Origin: Ailurus styani
Lineage: Eukaryota > Chordata > Mammalia > Carnivora > Ailuridae
Length of the DNA stretch: 64,000 nt
Assembly (NCBI GenBank): GCA_002007465.1
Contig: LNAC01000032.1
Location: forward strand, 6,106,889 to 6,170,888
Direction of reading: 5' to 3'
The translations under genes and the position numbers were made by a program. The notes under the pieces are model-generated. The model was not told the DNA's origin, made no database searches, and saw only the letters and a list, made by a program, of their open reading frames with translations. Below are positions 22,741-35,079 of this stretch, in pieces. Within the stretch, counting starts at the first letter, position 1; the number at the start of each line of letters is the position of its first letter.

Positions 22741-23314
22741 GAACAATTTGATGCATGATTAGATATTTGTGATAATAAGGAAATATTATTGTTTTAGACA
22801 TGATTAGTATTTGATTGAGCTTTCAAAAAAGATTCTTTATTTGTTAAAGATTCATTCTAAATATTTAAAGATGAAATATGATGCATTGAATTTGATTCAA
22901 AATAATTTGTGAAGTTGGAATATATTTAAAATAAAATTGGCCATGAGTGAATGATTTTTGAAGCAGGATAATGTTATGTAGAAATTCATTGAAACTTTTT
23001 ATTCGTTCGTTTGAAATTTCTCAAAATAAAATATTTAATACACACAAACACACACATGCACACAAGCTATGTGGGAACTGAAACTCCCTTATAAAATTCA
23101 AGTTCACTATTAGAGTTTATATAAAGAGGTAAACTATCTCAATAAGTATACAGTGTTATAAGTCAGGATAGGGATCACTTTGGACGAAGAAAGTTGAGAT
23201 AATGGTGGGGGGCAGACTCAGGGCCCCCATAAGGAACATAGAGATCTGGTTTGTAATGATTCATTGAACTGAGCATATTATATACTTTGGGCACTTCTCT
23301 GAATGTGTTTTATT
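21891..23314. other. Unassigned sequence with CA-rich tracts
   Basis: No gene seen. Contains the (CA)n at 22708-22739 and a short CACACA/CACATGCA patch at about 23040-23064. Confidence 0.45.
22708..22739. repeat. (CA)n microsatellite, about 16 units
   Basis: Uninterrupted CA dinucleotide run following AAAAAACAAA. Confidence 0.95.
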
Positions 23315-23333
23315 TCAACTGAAAAATTATTTT

Positions 23334-23510
23334 AAGGTTTTATTTATTTACTTGACAGAGAGAGAGAGAGACCACAAGTATGCAGAGAGGCAGGCAGAGA
23401 GAGAGGGAGAAGCAAGCTCCCTGCTTAGCAGAGAGCCTGATGGGGGCTCGATTCCAGGATCCTGAGATCATGACCTGAGGCTTAACCCACTGAGCCACCC
23501 AGGCACCCCA
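23334..23510 (-). mobile_element. SINEC with 18-19-bp target duplication
   Basis: Minus-strand SINE lacking part of the head region (GACCTGAGGCTTAACCC). TCAACTGAAAAATTATTT (from 23315) and TCAACTGAAATATTATTT (from 23511) flank it, one mismatch. Confidence 0.94.
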
Positions 23511-23639
23511 TCAACTGAAATATTATTTTAAAAACACAGTCCTCATAAATTTAACTAGATTTCTAAAATGATGGAGATTATTAGGTATTGTGAAGTCTGG
23601 AACATCAAAAAATATATGGGGTACATTTTACATTATTTT

Positions 23640-23815
23640 TCTAATACTTCACAAGTGGTAAAATTTACAAATTTATGAGGAGATATTATTTTCTCTATTT
23701 TGCTGTGGGAAACTGAGGCATATCAAGGTGGTCTGTCTTGCCTGAGTCCACAAAACTAGCAAGAGTTAGAGATAAAATAAAAACCTCAAGCAGTCAAGCT
23801 CAAGATCCTGCATGT
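23640..23815 (+). mobile_element. MIR
   Basis: GGGAAACTGAGGCATATCAAG, TGCCTGAGTCCACAAAACTAG and TAGAGATAAAATAAAAACC follow the MIR core. Confidence 0.65.
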
Positions 23816-24144
23816 TTACAATGACCTTTACTACCTACTGCTCATAGAGAAGAAGGAAGGAAGGAAGTATACAAATGAATCATAAACAGATAATGTCTAA
23901 AAAGCACAGGATAATTAATTTTATCAAGTTTAAATATCAAGTTCAAAACTTTTTAGCTATGTGAGAACTAAAACCCCTTTAGTACATGCAAGTTCTTTGT
24001 TCAATGTTTGCACTTAATACTTTCATGTACATTTATATGTGTCTGTAATAGTTCATACAATATTCTTGTTTCTGCTTAATCTTCTTGTAATGTAATGACT
24101 GAAACTATTACGTTACCCACCAAAAAAGGAAAAGAATAAAAGAC
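23816..24144. other. Unassigned AT-rich sequence before the EWSR1 retrocopy
   Basis: Nothing recognisable. This is the pre-insertion flank. Confidence 0.4.
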
Positions 24145-24163
24145 AAAATGAAAATTTTATCAG
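24145..24163. repeat. Left target-site duplication of the EWSR1 retrocopy
   Basis: AAAATGAAAATTTTATCAG lies immediately 5' of the retrocopy. It matches 26728-26746 at 18 of 19 bases (T/A at base 13). This is the hallmark of insertion by L1 machinery. Confidence 0.9.
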
Positions 24164-26727
24164 AAGGAAAGAAAATGGCATCCACAGATTACAGTACCTA
24201 CAGCTGAGCAGCAGCCCAGCAGGGCTACAGTGCATACATTGCCTAACCTACTCAAGGATATGCACAGACCACCCAGGCATATGGGCAGCAAGTTATGGAA
24301 CCTATGGACAGCCTACTGATGTCAGCTATACCCATGCTCAGACCACTGCCACCTATGGGCAGGCCGCCCATGCACCTTCTTATGGACAGATTCCTCCTGG
24401 GTATTCTACCTCAACTGCCTGCCCCCCCATCTCACTCCAGGGTACAGTCAGCCTGTCCAGGGGTATGGTGCTTACGGTACCACCACTGCTATGGTCACTA
24501 CCACCAAGGCCTCCTATGTAGCTCAGTCTGCTTTTGGCACTCAGCCTTCTTACCCAGCCTATGGGCAGTAGCTGGCAGCCCCCTGCACCTGCAAGGCACA
24601 CCTGCAAGACCTCAGGATGGTAACAAACCCACTGAGACTAGTCAACTTCAATCTAGCACAGTGGGTTACAACCAGCCCAGCCTAGAATAGGGACAGAGTA
24701 ACTGCGGTTATCCCCAGGTACCTGGGAGCTACCCCATGCAGCCAGTCATGGCAGCACCATCTTCTTGTACCAGGTACTCCTCTACACAGCCGACTAGTTA
24801 TGATCAGAGCAGTTACTCTCAGCAGAACACCTATGAGCAGCCGAGCAGCTGTGGACAGCATAGTAGCTATGGTCAACAAAGCAGCTATGGGTAGCAGCCG
24901 CCCACTAGTTATCCCCCCCTAAACCAGATCCTACAGCCAGGTTCCAAGTCAATATAGCCAACAAAGCAGCAGCTATGGGCAGCAGAGTTCATTCTGACAG
25001 GACCACCCCAGGAGCATGGGTGTTTATGGGCAGGAGTCTGGAGGATTTTCCAGATCAGGAAAGAACCAGAGCATGAGTGGGCCTGATAACCCGGACAGGG
25101 GAAGAGGGGGATTTGATCATGGAGGCATGAGCAGAAGTGGGCAGAGAGGAGGATGCGGTAGAATGGGCAACACTGGAGAGTAAGGTGGCTTCAATAAACC
25201 TGGTGGACTCATGGACGAAGGACCAGATCTTTATCTAGGCCCACCTGTAGATCCAGATGAAAACTTTGACAACAGTGGAATATATGTGCAAGTTTTTTTT
25301 TTAAGATTTTATTTTATTTATTTGACACAGAGAGAAAGATTAGAAGTAGGCAGAGAGAGGCAGGTAGAGAGAGAGAGGAGGAAGCAGGCCCCCTGCCTGA
25401 GCAGGGAGCCTGATGCGGGGCTCGATCCCAGGACCCTGAGAACAAGAAGGCAGAGGCTTTAACCCACTGAACCACCCAGGTGCCCCTACATGTGCAAGTC
25501 TTAAATGACAGTGTGACTCTAGATGATCTGGCAGACTTCTTCAAGCAGTGTGGAGTTGTTAAGATGAATAAGAGAACTGGACAACCCATGATCCATATCT
25601 ACTTGGACAAGGAAATAGGAAAGCCTAAAGGTGATGCTACAGTGTCCTATGAAAACCCACCAACTGCCAAGGCTGCCGTTGAGCTGTTTGATGGGAAAGA
25701 TTTTCAAGCAAGCAAGCCTAATTTTCTCTTGCTCAAAAGAAGCCTCCGATGAAGAGCATGTGGGGTGGAATGCCTCCCCATGAGGGCAGAGGGATGCCAC
25801 TGTCACTTCATGAAGGTCCAGGGGGCCCAGGATGTCCTAGGGGCTCCATGGGTCGCATGGGAGGCCATGGAAGGCTCAGAGGTGGCTTTCCTCCAAGAGA
25901 GCCCTGGGGATCCCGAGAGAACCCATCCAGAAGGGGAAATGTCCAGCACCCAGCTGGAGGCTGGCAGTGCCCTGCTCGGGAGTGTGGAAACCAGAACTTC
26001 GCCTGGAGAACAGAATGCAACCAGTGTAAGGCCCCGAAGTCTGAAGGCTTCCTTCCACCACCCTTTCCACCCCCAGGTGGTGACAGTGGCAGAGACGTCC
26101 CTGGTGGCATGCGGGGTGAAAGCGGCAGCCTCATGGACGGTGGTTGTCCTGGTGGGATGTTCAGAGGTGGCTGTGGTGGAGACAGAGGGGGCTTCCATGG
26201 TGGCCGGGGGATGGACCGAGGTGGCTTTGGTAGAGGAAGGCCCTGGTGGGCCCCCTGGACCTTTGATGGAACAGATGGAAGGATGAAGGGGCGGGCGCGG
26301 AGGACCTGGAAAAATGGATAAAGGCTAGCACCGTCAGGAACGCAGAGACAAGCCCTACCAGAGGAAGAGACCCTGCAGAGCTGCACTGACTACCAGATTT
26401 ATTTTTTAACCAGAAAATGTTTTAAATTTACAATTCCATATTTATAATATTGGCCACAACTTTATGATTATTCCTTATCTGTACTTCAGTATTTTTCACC
26501 ATTTGTGAAGAAACATTAAAACAAGTTCAATGGTAGTGTGGCGTTTTGTTTTGTTTTGTTTTTCCCCTTCTTTTAAAGATGGTTGTTTAACTAAGACTAA
26601 ACAATGGAAACCCCTTGTGAGCATGCTCAAAATCATCGTGGAGAACCAAATGGGTCTCTAACTGTAACAACTTTCATGGTTGTGATTTTTTTAATTAAAA
26701 TTCCAAATGTTTATAAACAAACAGTTA
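24164..26727 (+). pseudogene. EWSR1P: EWSR1 processed pseudogene (retrocopy), near full length, disabled
   Basis: This is an intronless copy of EWSR1 mRNA. The parent is a nuclear RNA/DNA-binding FET protein of about 656 residues. The ATG equivalent is at 24175, preceded by about 11 nt of 5'UTR; the parental stop has become CAG (26359-26361). The Ser-Tyr-Gly-Gln repeats of the activation domain lie at about 24175-25000. The RNA-recognition motif follows at about 25495-25735 (LNDSVTLDDLADFF, KRTGQPMIHIYLDKE). Next come Gly/Arg-rich stretches and a RanBP2-type zinc finger at about 25960-26030 with all four Cys kept ([21 protein letters not shown]). The 3'UTR runs to about 26714. It is disabled by TGA 24205, TAA 24244, a 1-nt deletion near 24290, TAG 24892, TGA 24995 (from CGA), TAA 25181, a 1-nt deletion at about 25715-25735, loss of sequence near 26235 and a TAG near 26320. 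A SINE splits it at 25294-25496. Flanking 19-bp direct repeats mark L1-mediated retroposition. Function is not expected. Confidence 0.96.
25294..25496 (-). mobile_element. SINEC (tRNA-Lys-derived) inserted in the EWSR1 retrocopy
   Basis: The tail complement (T-run then AAGATTTTATTTTATTTATTTG) comes first and the head complement (CCACCCAGGTGCCCC) last, so the SINE is on the minus strand. It is flanked by TATATGTGCAAGT (25281-25293) and TACATGTGCAAGT (25497-25509), a 13-bp duplication with one mismatch. The duplicated target is EWSR1 sequence, so the SINE is younger than the retrocopy. It lacks part of the usual 'GACCTGAGC' segment. Confidence 0.95.
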
Positions 26728-26746
26728 AAAATGAAAATTATATCAG
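26728..26746. repeat. Right target-site duplication of the EWSR1 retrocopy
   Basis: AAAATGAAAATTATATCAG lies directly after the decayed A-rich tail (ATAAACAAACAGTTA, about 26713-26727). It pairs with 24145-24163 and fixes the 3' limit of the retrocopy. Confidence 0.9.
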
Positions 26747-28704
26747 TTTCCAAGGTCTAAAATCTTGGAAATGTAATGTTGCCACCTTTACCAATGTGTA
26801 TGATCAAAGTCCATGTGTATTTGCCAATATCCAACTGCCCCTCTGGAAAATATTCATATAAAGTCTGTAGAGTACAAAAAGTGTCCTTCTGTTTAAACAA
26901 ATATCTGTATAATATTATACACTAAATAGTCTCTAAGAATATATAAGACATAAAATCATCCATCACTGAGATATAAATTATCCTAATAATTGCTACATTT
27001 ATCTTCCTAGATTCTATGTCAATTCCAATCTCTAATACATATATAAAAAACACTCATTTGATTTCGGTAAACATAACAAAAATAAGTACTAAATTTTTGT
27101 CAAATCATTTTTTAAACCATCTGAAATGGCATATTTGATCATGGAAATTTGAAACTGAACTATTATGTAACTCAGTTTTCCACAGGCAAAATGTACTGCA
27201 TCATACAAATCTTCCTCCAAACGAGGTAGGCAATTCAGTTATTTTCCACCATTTATAAAGTGCTACTATCTCCTTCTATCTTTTAAAAATATATATACTT
27301 GTTAAAAAAAATCTCTAAAACATTCTTCTTTGCTTTTTGCAAGATTAAATTTAAGTCAGTTCATCAACCATGAAGCAAGCTGGAACCAACTAATGGAGGT
27401 TCACAGGGAAATTAACAAAAGTCCCTTTCCTTGAGAAATAGTAGGGTATTTTTTTTTATCTATATAGGTATATATTGGCAGGAATGAGAGCTAAAGTGAA
27501 TATGTAAGTAATAGCTTAAGTAAAAAACCTCACATAAATTTCTCAAGAAAAAAGATTCATATATTTCAAATAGAAATGACGCCTAAAACAAGACACTACA
27601 TCTCATAAAATGGTTGTGTAGATTAAATCCAATAATCCATTCAAGGAATTTGGTATAATGTTTAACACAAAAAGTGCTCCAAGAAAGTTAGTTATATAAA
27701 GAATCTATTTTAAGAGATAACTCTTGTGTTCGGGAGAAAGACAAAAAGAAGAAAATAACTTGATAATAAAGAGGTGTTATTTTTGAAGGATTTTGTGGGT
27801 CTCTCAATTTTAGGTGACCCCCCCTAAAGAAGGTCAAAGGTTCAGTCAGTTTTTTATACAAGTGTTTACTTAATTAGGCACAAAAATGTAGCTTGCGAGG
27901 AGAGAGCTAAGAAGTTAGGAGGAGTCCTTATGTTTTTTTACTTCTGTCATAGTTGGTGTGGCAAGCAGATAATGAAAGACCTCACAGTTATTGCAACCAG
28001 TAGTGGGTAACTACTCAGGAAGATGGGGATATGACAAAAGTGGGCCATTAAGTTGGAGTCCACTAGTGGCTTTGGACTTCAGCTAGAATTTTCTATGGAA
28101 AGGATTTGTGACATAAAGAGACACAGTCTACTGGGAATAGGTCATTTACTATGAGGTAAACCGTCACTTGTAATTACCAGTAGAGGTCTAAATAGTAGAA
28201 ATAGTCATGGAAAATCTGACCAGTGAAGAGCAAACAATGGGTACATGGATTTCCAAAGTGAAGGGAAATGCAATATTGGACTCAACTTTGCCATCTCCCT
28301 CTGGCTGCTCAACTCGTGCTACTCTACCAAATTCACTCTGAGGTCACTGCTTGCCAGTTGGCACAGGGAAGCTGGTGAAGAACCTCAAAACAGACCCAAA
28401 CAGGGACTAAAACTGGCAAAATGGGTCTGCTCCTTCCTTCTGTTACTATCACTTATATGACATACTCCTCAGTTAAGGCAAGGCCCAGACTGGGGAAAAA
28501 CAGAACACAACTGTGAAACTGTGTCTCTCCTTTGTTTTCACTCTCACATTTTCTTCAGGAATTAAAATAGGAAATAGTTTCTTCATTTATCCCTCTCTCT
28601 GGATTTCTCTATATATCATTTTACTCAGACCACTTTTAATTTTGAAAAATTAAAAGAGAAAAAAATTTAAACAATCTTTTCTTAATTAAAAAAAGAAAGA
28701 CTGG
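26747..28704. other. Unassigned sequence
   Basis: No gene or firm repeat seen. Short frames carry no recognisable similarity. Confidence 0.45.
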
Positions 28705-28778
28705 GGGCACCTGGGTGGCTCAGTTGATTAAGCATCTGACTCTTTATTTTGGCCTAGATGATGATCTCAGGGTTGTGA
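28705..28778 (+). mobile_element. SINEC head fragment
   Basis: GGGGGCACCTGGGTGGCTCA, then ATGATCTCAGGGTTGTGAG. The 3' body and tail are missing. Confidence 0.85.
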
Positions 28779-30639
28779 GGTGATCTACGTAGATTTGTGA
28801 GAAACAGGATTTGACAAACATCACAGGAAGAGGAATATGTCTATTTTGGTTTATTTTTCATTTTAGACATCAACTTTGTTTCCTTTTAGTTTATGTGATG
28901 GTGTTATTTACTTCTAAAGAAGAGTGACCATAAAAATTTTGGACTGCTTTCAAAGAGAATCAAAATTAAAATGTTCTAATGCTCAGAAGACCAACTTGTT
29001 TAAGTGATCTGATATGAAGAAGATGTTCATAACCATATGTTCCCTGGGCATTCAACACAACCTTTGATTTTATTAGTTCCTCTTATTATGGAAATAATGA
29101 CATAACTAATCTAATTATTGGTAGAGCAATAGAACTAAATGGCTAATTATTTTACTAAGGATGAATACTACTTGAATATTTGAATACCACTTGAATACTA
29201 CCTAAATGTGAGTGGGCACTAAGAGAGAGTTCTCATGGTGTCACTAATTTAATTTCTGACCTAAGTACATTAGTACATTACTATATTTCTAAAGTAAAAC
29301 TAATTTCAAAAATGTTATTGTTTCAGAAATGTAAGTTCAATGATGAGGGGCATTTAATAAACAACACAGAGTAGGAATGGAGGTCATTTTTTTAAGCCAT
29401 GATATCTTTTGATATCTTAAGCCATAACCCGTGATATTTTTGGGTACAAAATACGAATGAATCAGTAAACTATGGATAAATGTCCTTCCAAAGTAATTGA
29501 GTTCTAAATGCCAAACCAAAATAGTTTGCCATATTCAATGAAAATGTTCTGTTCTAAAGGATGTGCTGATAGTCAATTTAATAAAGTTTAGAAATGTCAA
29601 GCTGAGTTTTAATTCCAAGTCCATATCTCCTAGAGTGCAATGTGTTACAAATTCAATATATTGAGCCCACCCTCCTCCAGCTTTTTAGATTTTTAACAAT
29701 AAGAACTTCAGAAAGCAAGCATAATCAGGACTCTATCCTGTTATGTCCTTCAGAAGTTTAAGTAATTGATCTGAATTACAAACCTGTAGGAAGCAATTTT
29801 AAAATAAAAATAATAACAATAATTAGGTCTTTGCACTCCAAATCAGGCTACTACTTATGGTAACAACTAGGATTAAGTTGTAGCTTCTAAGCTAGACTAA
29901 CCACTAGATAAAAATAAACTGTAAAAATGGCAAAATAGCAATATATCCAATAAACAGTTATCTGTTCCATAAAAGATATTTTTTAGTAAATATTTTACTA
30001 TTTTGCCTGAGGACAAAATAGTTTCGTATGTGGTTAATATGAGATTATAACTGATATTTAAGTATCTTAGCTACCTAAAACCATTATTATATCCACAAAT
30101 AGAATGAGTCAGAGCTTTTTGTAGACAAAATAATTGCGGCGGATAATTAATTTAAAAATCATAAGCAGTTGTTTTGGTGTCTAAATATAATTTAGCCTTT
30201 CTAAAAATATCTTACATTGGAACTGGTATAGCTATACTCTATAAAACATAAAGCTAAAATCTGAAATTACCTTTTCAAAAGGCTTTCTATCACACTATTT
30301 ATTGAAAGCACTGTTCCACCAATTTGTCAATGCTCCTGTTATTTATTCTGCAACCCCAGAGTCCTTAGCAAAATGTCCTGACATTTCCTGCTCCCTCTTT
30401 GCCATTCTTAAAGAAGATGGAAGTTTCTTTATGAAATTCAGCCATTTTTCTTGAATAAATGGTCCTTGCATTTTTGCAGGCCCTTGGCTAATTTCTAGAG
30501 TTCTGGAAAGTTTAACAAATTTTGCTACATTAACATTGCTTTCATCAAAGAGAAGACTGTCAGAAGTCCTCAGTCTGATATACTGGAAGTGCTTCTATAT
30601 TCAATGCTATCTCAATAATATTTTTAAAATCTTAGTTTC
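28779..30639. other. Unassigned AT-rich sequence
   Basis: No gene or firm repeat. Short internal repeats (TACTTGAATA / TACCACTTGAATACTACC) at about 29168-29205. Confidence 0.4.
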
Positions 30640-31305
30640 TGATTTTTCATTACTAGTATATAAACATGTAATTGTTTTATATATTGATCTTGTATACTGT
30701 TTTCTTGCAAAACAAGCTTAAATCTAGCAATTACAAAAGTATTTTATGCTCAATTTCCTGTATAGGCTATTATGTCATTTTGCTTTCCAATTTCAATGCC
30801 TTTTATTTCTTTTCCTTATATTAGTATGGAGACCAGACCTCCAGGACAATGTTGAATAGAAGTGATGAGTGAGTCTATGTGCCTTGATTCTGATCTCAAG
30901 AGAAGAGAATTCATGTTTTCATCATTAAGTATAATATAATCTGTATACTCTTTATAAATTCACTTTATCAAGTTGGGGGTGTGGTTGAGATATTTTCATG
31001 ATCAACAATGTTGTCAAATGCCTGTCCATGCGTCTATTAAGATGATCAAATGGTTTTTCTTCTTTAGTTGATTAATATGGTTAATTACATTTATTGATTC
31101 ATGAATCTTGAACCAAAGGTGAACTCCTGTAATAATTCCCTCTTAGTTATTGATGTTTTAACCTTTTGATGTATCATTGAATTCCATTTGCTCCAATTTT
31201 TCTACAAAATATTTTATCTATTTTCTTGGAGGTTATTGGTCTGTAATTTATTTTCTTGTAGTGTCGTGGTGTGGTTTTGGCATCTCAGGGAATATCAGAA
31301 TGTAT
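30640..31305 (-). mobile_element. Old L1M fragment, antisense, reverse-transcriptase region
   Basis: GACAATGTTGAATAGAAGTG, GTCAAATGCCTGTCCATGCG, TATTAAGATGATCAAATGG and GAGGTTATTGGTCTGTAATT are diverged matches to the antisense L1 RT region. Confidence 0.75.
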
Positions 31306-31311
31306 TCACTC

Positions 31312-31445
31312 ACCTTGGAGTCCTGGGATAGGGCCTCAGGTAGGGCTCCATAATCAGCAAGGAGTCTACTTGGGACTCTCTCTCCCTCTCCCTCTGCTCC
31401 TCTCCCCCCCCCACTCTAAAATAAATAGGTGAATCTTTAAAAAAA
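31312..31445 (+). mobile_element. SINEC 3' fragment
   Basis: CTTGGAGTCCTGGGATAGGG, CAAGGAGTCTACTTGGGAC and AAAATAAATAGGTGAATCTTT form the body and tail of an older SINE. The head is absent. Confidence 0.8.
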
Positions 31446-32925
31446 TCATCCTACATATCACTTTATGTGGGAAAATTTAAGGACCTTAAAATTGTGTATT
31501 TCTATTTGCCTGCCCCAGTCTGTATGCTATTGCTAACATTAATTTTACTTCTTCATACATATCTTCATGGAGAACAGGTGTAGACAATTGTGAAAATCCT
31601 TTCTTTTCCAGCAAAATGCTGGAAAAAGCAAAATAACATCCATAACACAATTATACTTACCTTTAACAGAATTGTACAATTGCACGCTTTTGGCATTAAC
31701 CAAGTTTAATATCTTTTTCTCTTATTAGTAATTTTTTTGATGGAAAGGTAGTATATATGTTTCTCACAGTACTAAGTTTTTACTTGACTTTGCTGGCACG
31801 TTTCCCAGCATAAGGGTTTTGTCCTCTGCTGAAGGCTCCAAATTAAATGTCAGTTTCTGCAGAATCTCCTTTTCCTTGGGACATATAATTGGAAGCTCTT
31901 GAACTCTTTACCATTTATTTTTGTGGGTTTTTTTTTTCATTTTCCTGATAAAGTCTTCCTTCTACAACTGGAGAACTATCACCCCTGAATTGCAGAAATA
32001 ATAGTCCCTATTAACATAAAAATATATTTTGATTCAGTCAGTTCATTCAAATTCCCTTTTCAGTGAAGAATGAAAAGGCAAAGTTATATCCATGAGAGAT
32101 GTTTCATTTTTTTAAAATGTATTGGCTGCATAGAAAGATTCACAAAAGCATAAATTTCCACCTTTTTGAGGCAAAGTTTTGATTACCATTTTGACATGGT
32201 TCCTTTCCTTAAGTTCTCACACATCATATTTAATATCTATTATAAATTTGAAATGCAGATATTAAGTAAAGTATAATTTCCTGTGAAATCAGAAGTTTAT
32301 TTGACAGAAATTCTAAAGTCTGATTGAAACATACTAAACTCAGCCCATGATGAAATATATTATGTTTTCCCCCCAGTTTTATTATGTTGACATATACTTA
32401 ATCCACTTGGTAATACATTTTCATTAAATTCTCTATTTTATATAAGAAGGTAAACTGTGTATTGATTTTTTCATAGATACTAGACCAAAGATTATCTCAT
32501 TCATTTAAGGCTACTTTCCCTTTAAAGTTTTGTTTTTATTTCTAAGAGAAGCATACATATATTTCCCAAAGTCACAAAGGCAAATGGCATAATTTAAATT
32601 CAAATAAAGATGTATTCAAATCCAAAGCCTCTTGCACTTCTAATAGCATATGCTTCTATATCTCATAAATTTTATATCTAAGATTATGTTTTTATTATTA
32701 AAAATAATAAAACAACATGTTTCTATCAAAAGTATGCTGCCTCATTTAAATTCACTTATATCCCATAATAGGAATCATTAATTTTTTTCCCTACAAACCT
32801 ATTTGGCAGATCCCAGGCCTTACATATGCCTACCTTTGAGCAATAGAACATAAATAGAGGGCAATAAAATTATGCTGACTATTCTCATTTTCAGTTCATG
32901 AACTTGAATCTCAAGAAGGCTTTAA
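31446..32925. other. Unassigned AT-rich sequence
   Basis: No gene or firm repeat seen. Confidence 0.4.
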
Positions 32926-32930
32926 TTAAT

Positions 32931-32965
<35 letters not shown>

Positions 32966-33684
32966 TTTTAGGTTTTCTTTTTTAAATTAATTTTTTTATT
33001 ATATTGTGTTATTCACCATACAGTACATCATTAGTTTTTGATATAGTGTTCCATGATTCATTGTTCACATATAACACCCAGTGCTCCATGCAGTAGGCGT
33101 CATCCTTAATACCGATCATTGTGTTTACCCATCCCCCCACCCCCCTCTCTTCTAAAACCCTCAATTTGTTTTCCGGAGTCCACAGTCCCTCATGGTTCAC
33201 CTCCCTCTCTGATTCCCTCCTCTCATTTTTCCCTTCCTTCTCCTAACGTCCTCCATGCTATTCTTTATGTTCCACAAAGAAGTGAAACAATATGATAATT
33301 GACTATCTTTGCCTGACTTATTTCATTTTGCATAATCTCCTCCAGTCTCATCCGTGTTGATGCAAAAGTTGGATATTCATCCTTTCCTATGGCTGAGTAA
33401 TATTCCATTGTATATATGGACCATAACTTCTTTATCCACTCATCTGTTGAAGGGCATCTCAGCTCTTTCCACAGTTTGGCTATGGTGGACATTGCTACAT
33501 TGCTGCTATGATCATTAGGGTGCATATGACCCTTCTTTTCACTACATCTGTATCTTTGGAGTAAATACTCAGTAGTACAGTTGCTGGGTCATAAGGTAGC
33601 TATATTTTTACTTTTTTGAGGAACCTCCACACTGTTTTCCAAAGTGGCTGCACCAACTTGCATTCCCACCAACAGTGCAAAAGG
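32926..33684 (-). mobile_element. L1 3' end, antisense, with (TTTA)n at its tail
   Basis: A TTTA array (about 32933-32969), then the complement of the carnivore L1 3'UTR (CCAGTGCTCCATGCAGTAGG) and the ORF2 C-terminus (reverse-strand STIAKLWKELRCPSTDEWIK; YYSAIGKDEYPTFAST). Flanked by AGAAGGCTTTAAT (from 32916) and AGAAAGCTTTTAAT (from 33685), a probable target duplication. Confidence 0.92.
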
Positions 33685-33699
33685 AGAAAGCTTTTAATA

Positions 33700-35079
33700 T
33701 TGCCTAATAATGATAATATATTTCTCAAGTCTACTGACTCTACCACTCTTCTGAAATGATGTTTCATTTTTTGTCTCCTCACAACTACAACATCTACTCC
33801 AGTCTTCCCTCTTAGCCCATAGTTGGCTTGTAATATAAGTAAGAAAATTGAAATGATCAGAGAAGAACGTCCCACAGCTCCCACCCCTACATCTACCCCC
33901 TGCCAGTGTTTATACTTAGATACTTTAGTTTCTCTTCTGTTATAGATCCATCAAAGGCCAGCCTCTCTCTTATGAGGTAGCTCTTATCTCCAATTCCCAA
34001 TTCAAAGGCATTTTGCAAGCAACTCTATCCTCTGCCTCTTGCCTTTCTAAAATTTTCCTCTTTATTGGTTCACATGCATTAACATAGAAACATACTCCTA
34101 TTTCATTCATAGTTAAAAAAAATTCTTTATTGCCCCACTTTCCCTTCAATCATTGCTCCATCTTCTTGTTCTCCTTAGTAGAGTAATGGTCTTTGAAAGA
34201 ATTGCCTATATATTCCATCACCAACTCCACTTTCTCATGAAAATATAAAATTAATTATGTTTAATTCATATAATTACACTGAAAATCTTATCAAGTGCAG
34301 TGTTTTTACACTGCATTAAATTAATTCAGCTGAAAATACTTACCTGCAAGCTTCTGAGTTATGGGTTCCAATAAACATTTTATGCAAAAATTGTAAAGTG
34401 GAAATAAAATAGCAGCCATATTTGTTTTATACACTGGGAGGGTCTGAGAAAGAATAAGCACTTGTGGCTTATCCATGTTGATGATTACTTGTTGGTGCAC
34501 TTTGTGAGCTTTCTTGCTGCAGCTCCAGCTCCCTCTGAATCCTTCAGTTTCTCCGATTCCTTGGCCAGGGACTTGCTTAGCTCTGTGAGCTCCAGCTTCT
34601 TTTATAGTACACCTATAACCTTGAAGCTGGAAGCTAGAAGCATGAGAAGCACTGAAGTTATTTAGTTGATCCTACTGAGTTCCATGTATCTTTGCAATTT
34701 CCAGTTTGAACTTCCTTCCTCCACTTCACATTCATTTTCTCCAAACTCCTTGCCCTGCACATTCAACTACCACAAGTGTGTAAGGATAAATTCCTACAAT
34801 AAAGCTATTTATTTATATGTAACCTATACATCTATCTATATTCATATATGATCTATTTATACATCTACCCATCAATCTAGCACTCTAGCTTCTCTCTCTT
34901 AATATAAAATTACACATCAAGATCACCTTACTTCATATTATCAAATCTAATGATAAATACTCTTCTTTGTTGTGGCTGGGTTTTTTGTGTCTATTTTTAT
35001 TTTCTACTGTACGTTTTTATTGTATTTTGTCTTGTATGTTCAGCAGCATATGACTTAGTTTTGATTATTTTTTTCCTCT
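33700..35079. other. Mostly unassigned; possible L2 traces at about 33990-34250
   Basis: The pyrimidine-rich stretch with GGTCTTTGAAAGAATTGCC weakly resembles the L2 reading region. No gene seen. Confidence 0.3.

Noticed and set aside
24295..24690. 131-codon open frame on the plus strand
   Set aside because: It is an out-of-frame reading of the EWSR1 retrocopy after the 1-nt deletion near 24290. It has no similarity to a protein in that frame.
25803..26386. Minus-strand and other overlapping open frames of 130-190 codons
   Set aside because: GC-rich RGG-coding DNA is open in several frames; these are shadows of the EWSR1 retrocopy.
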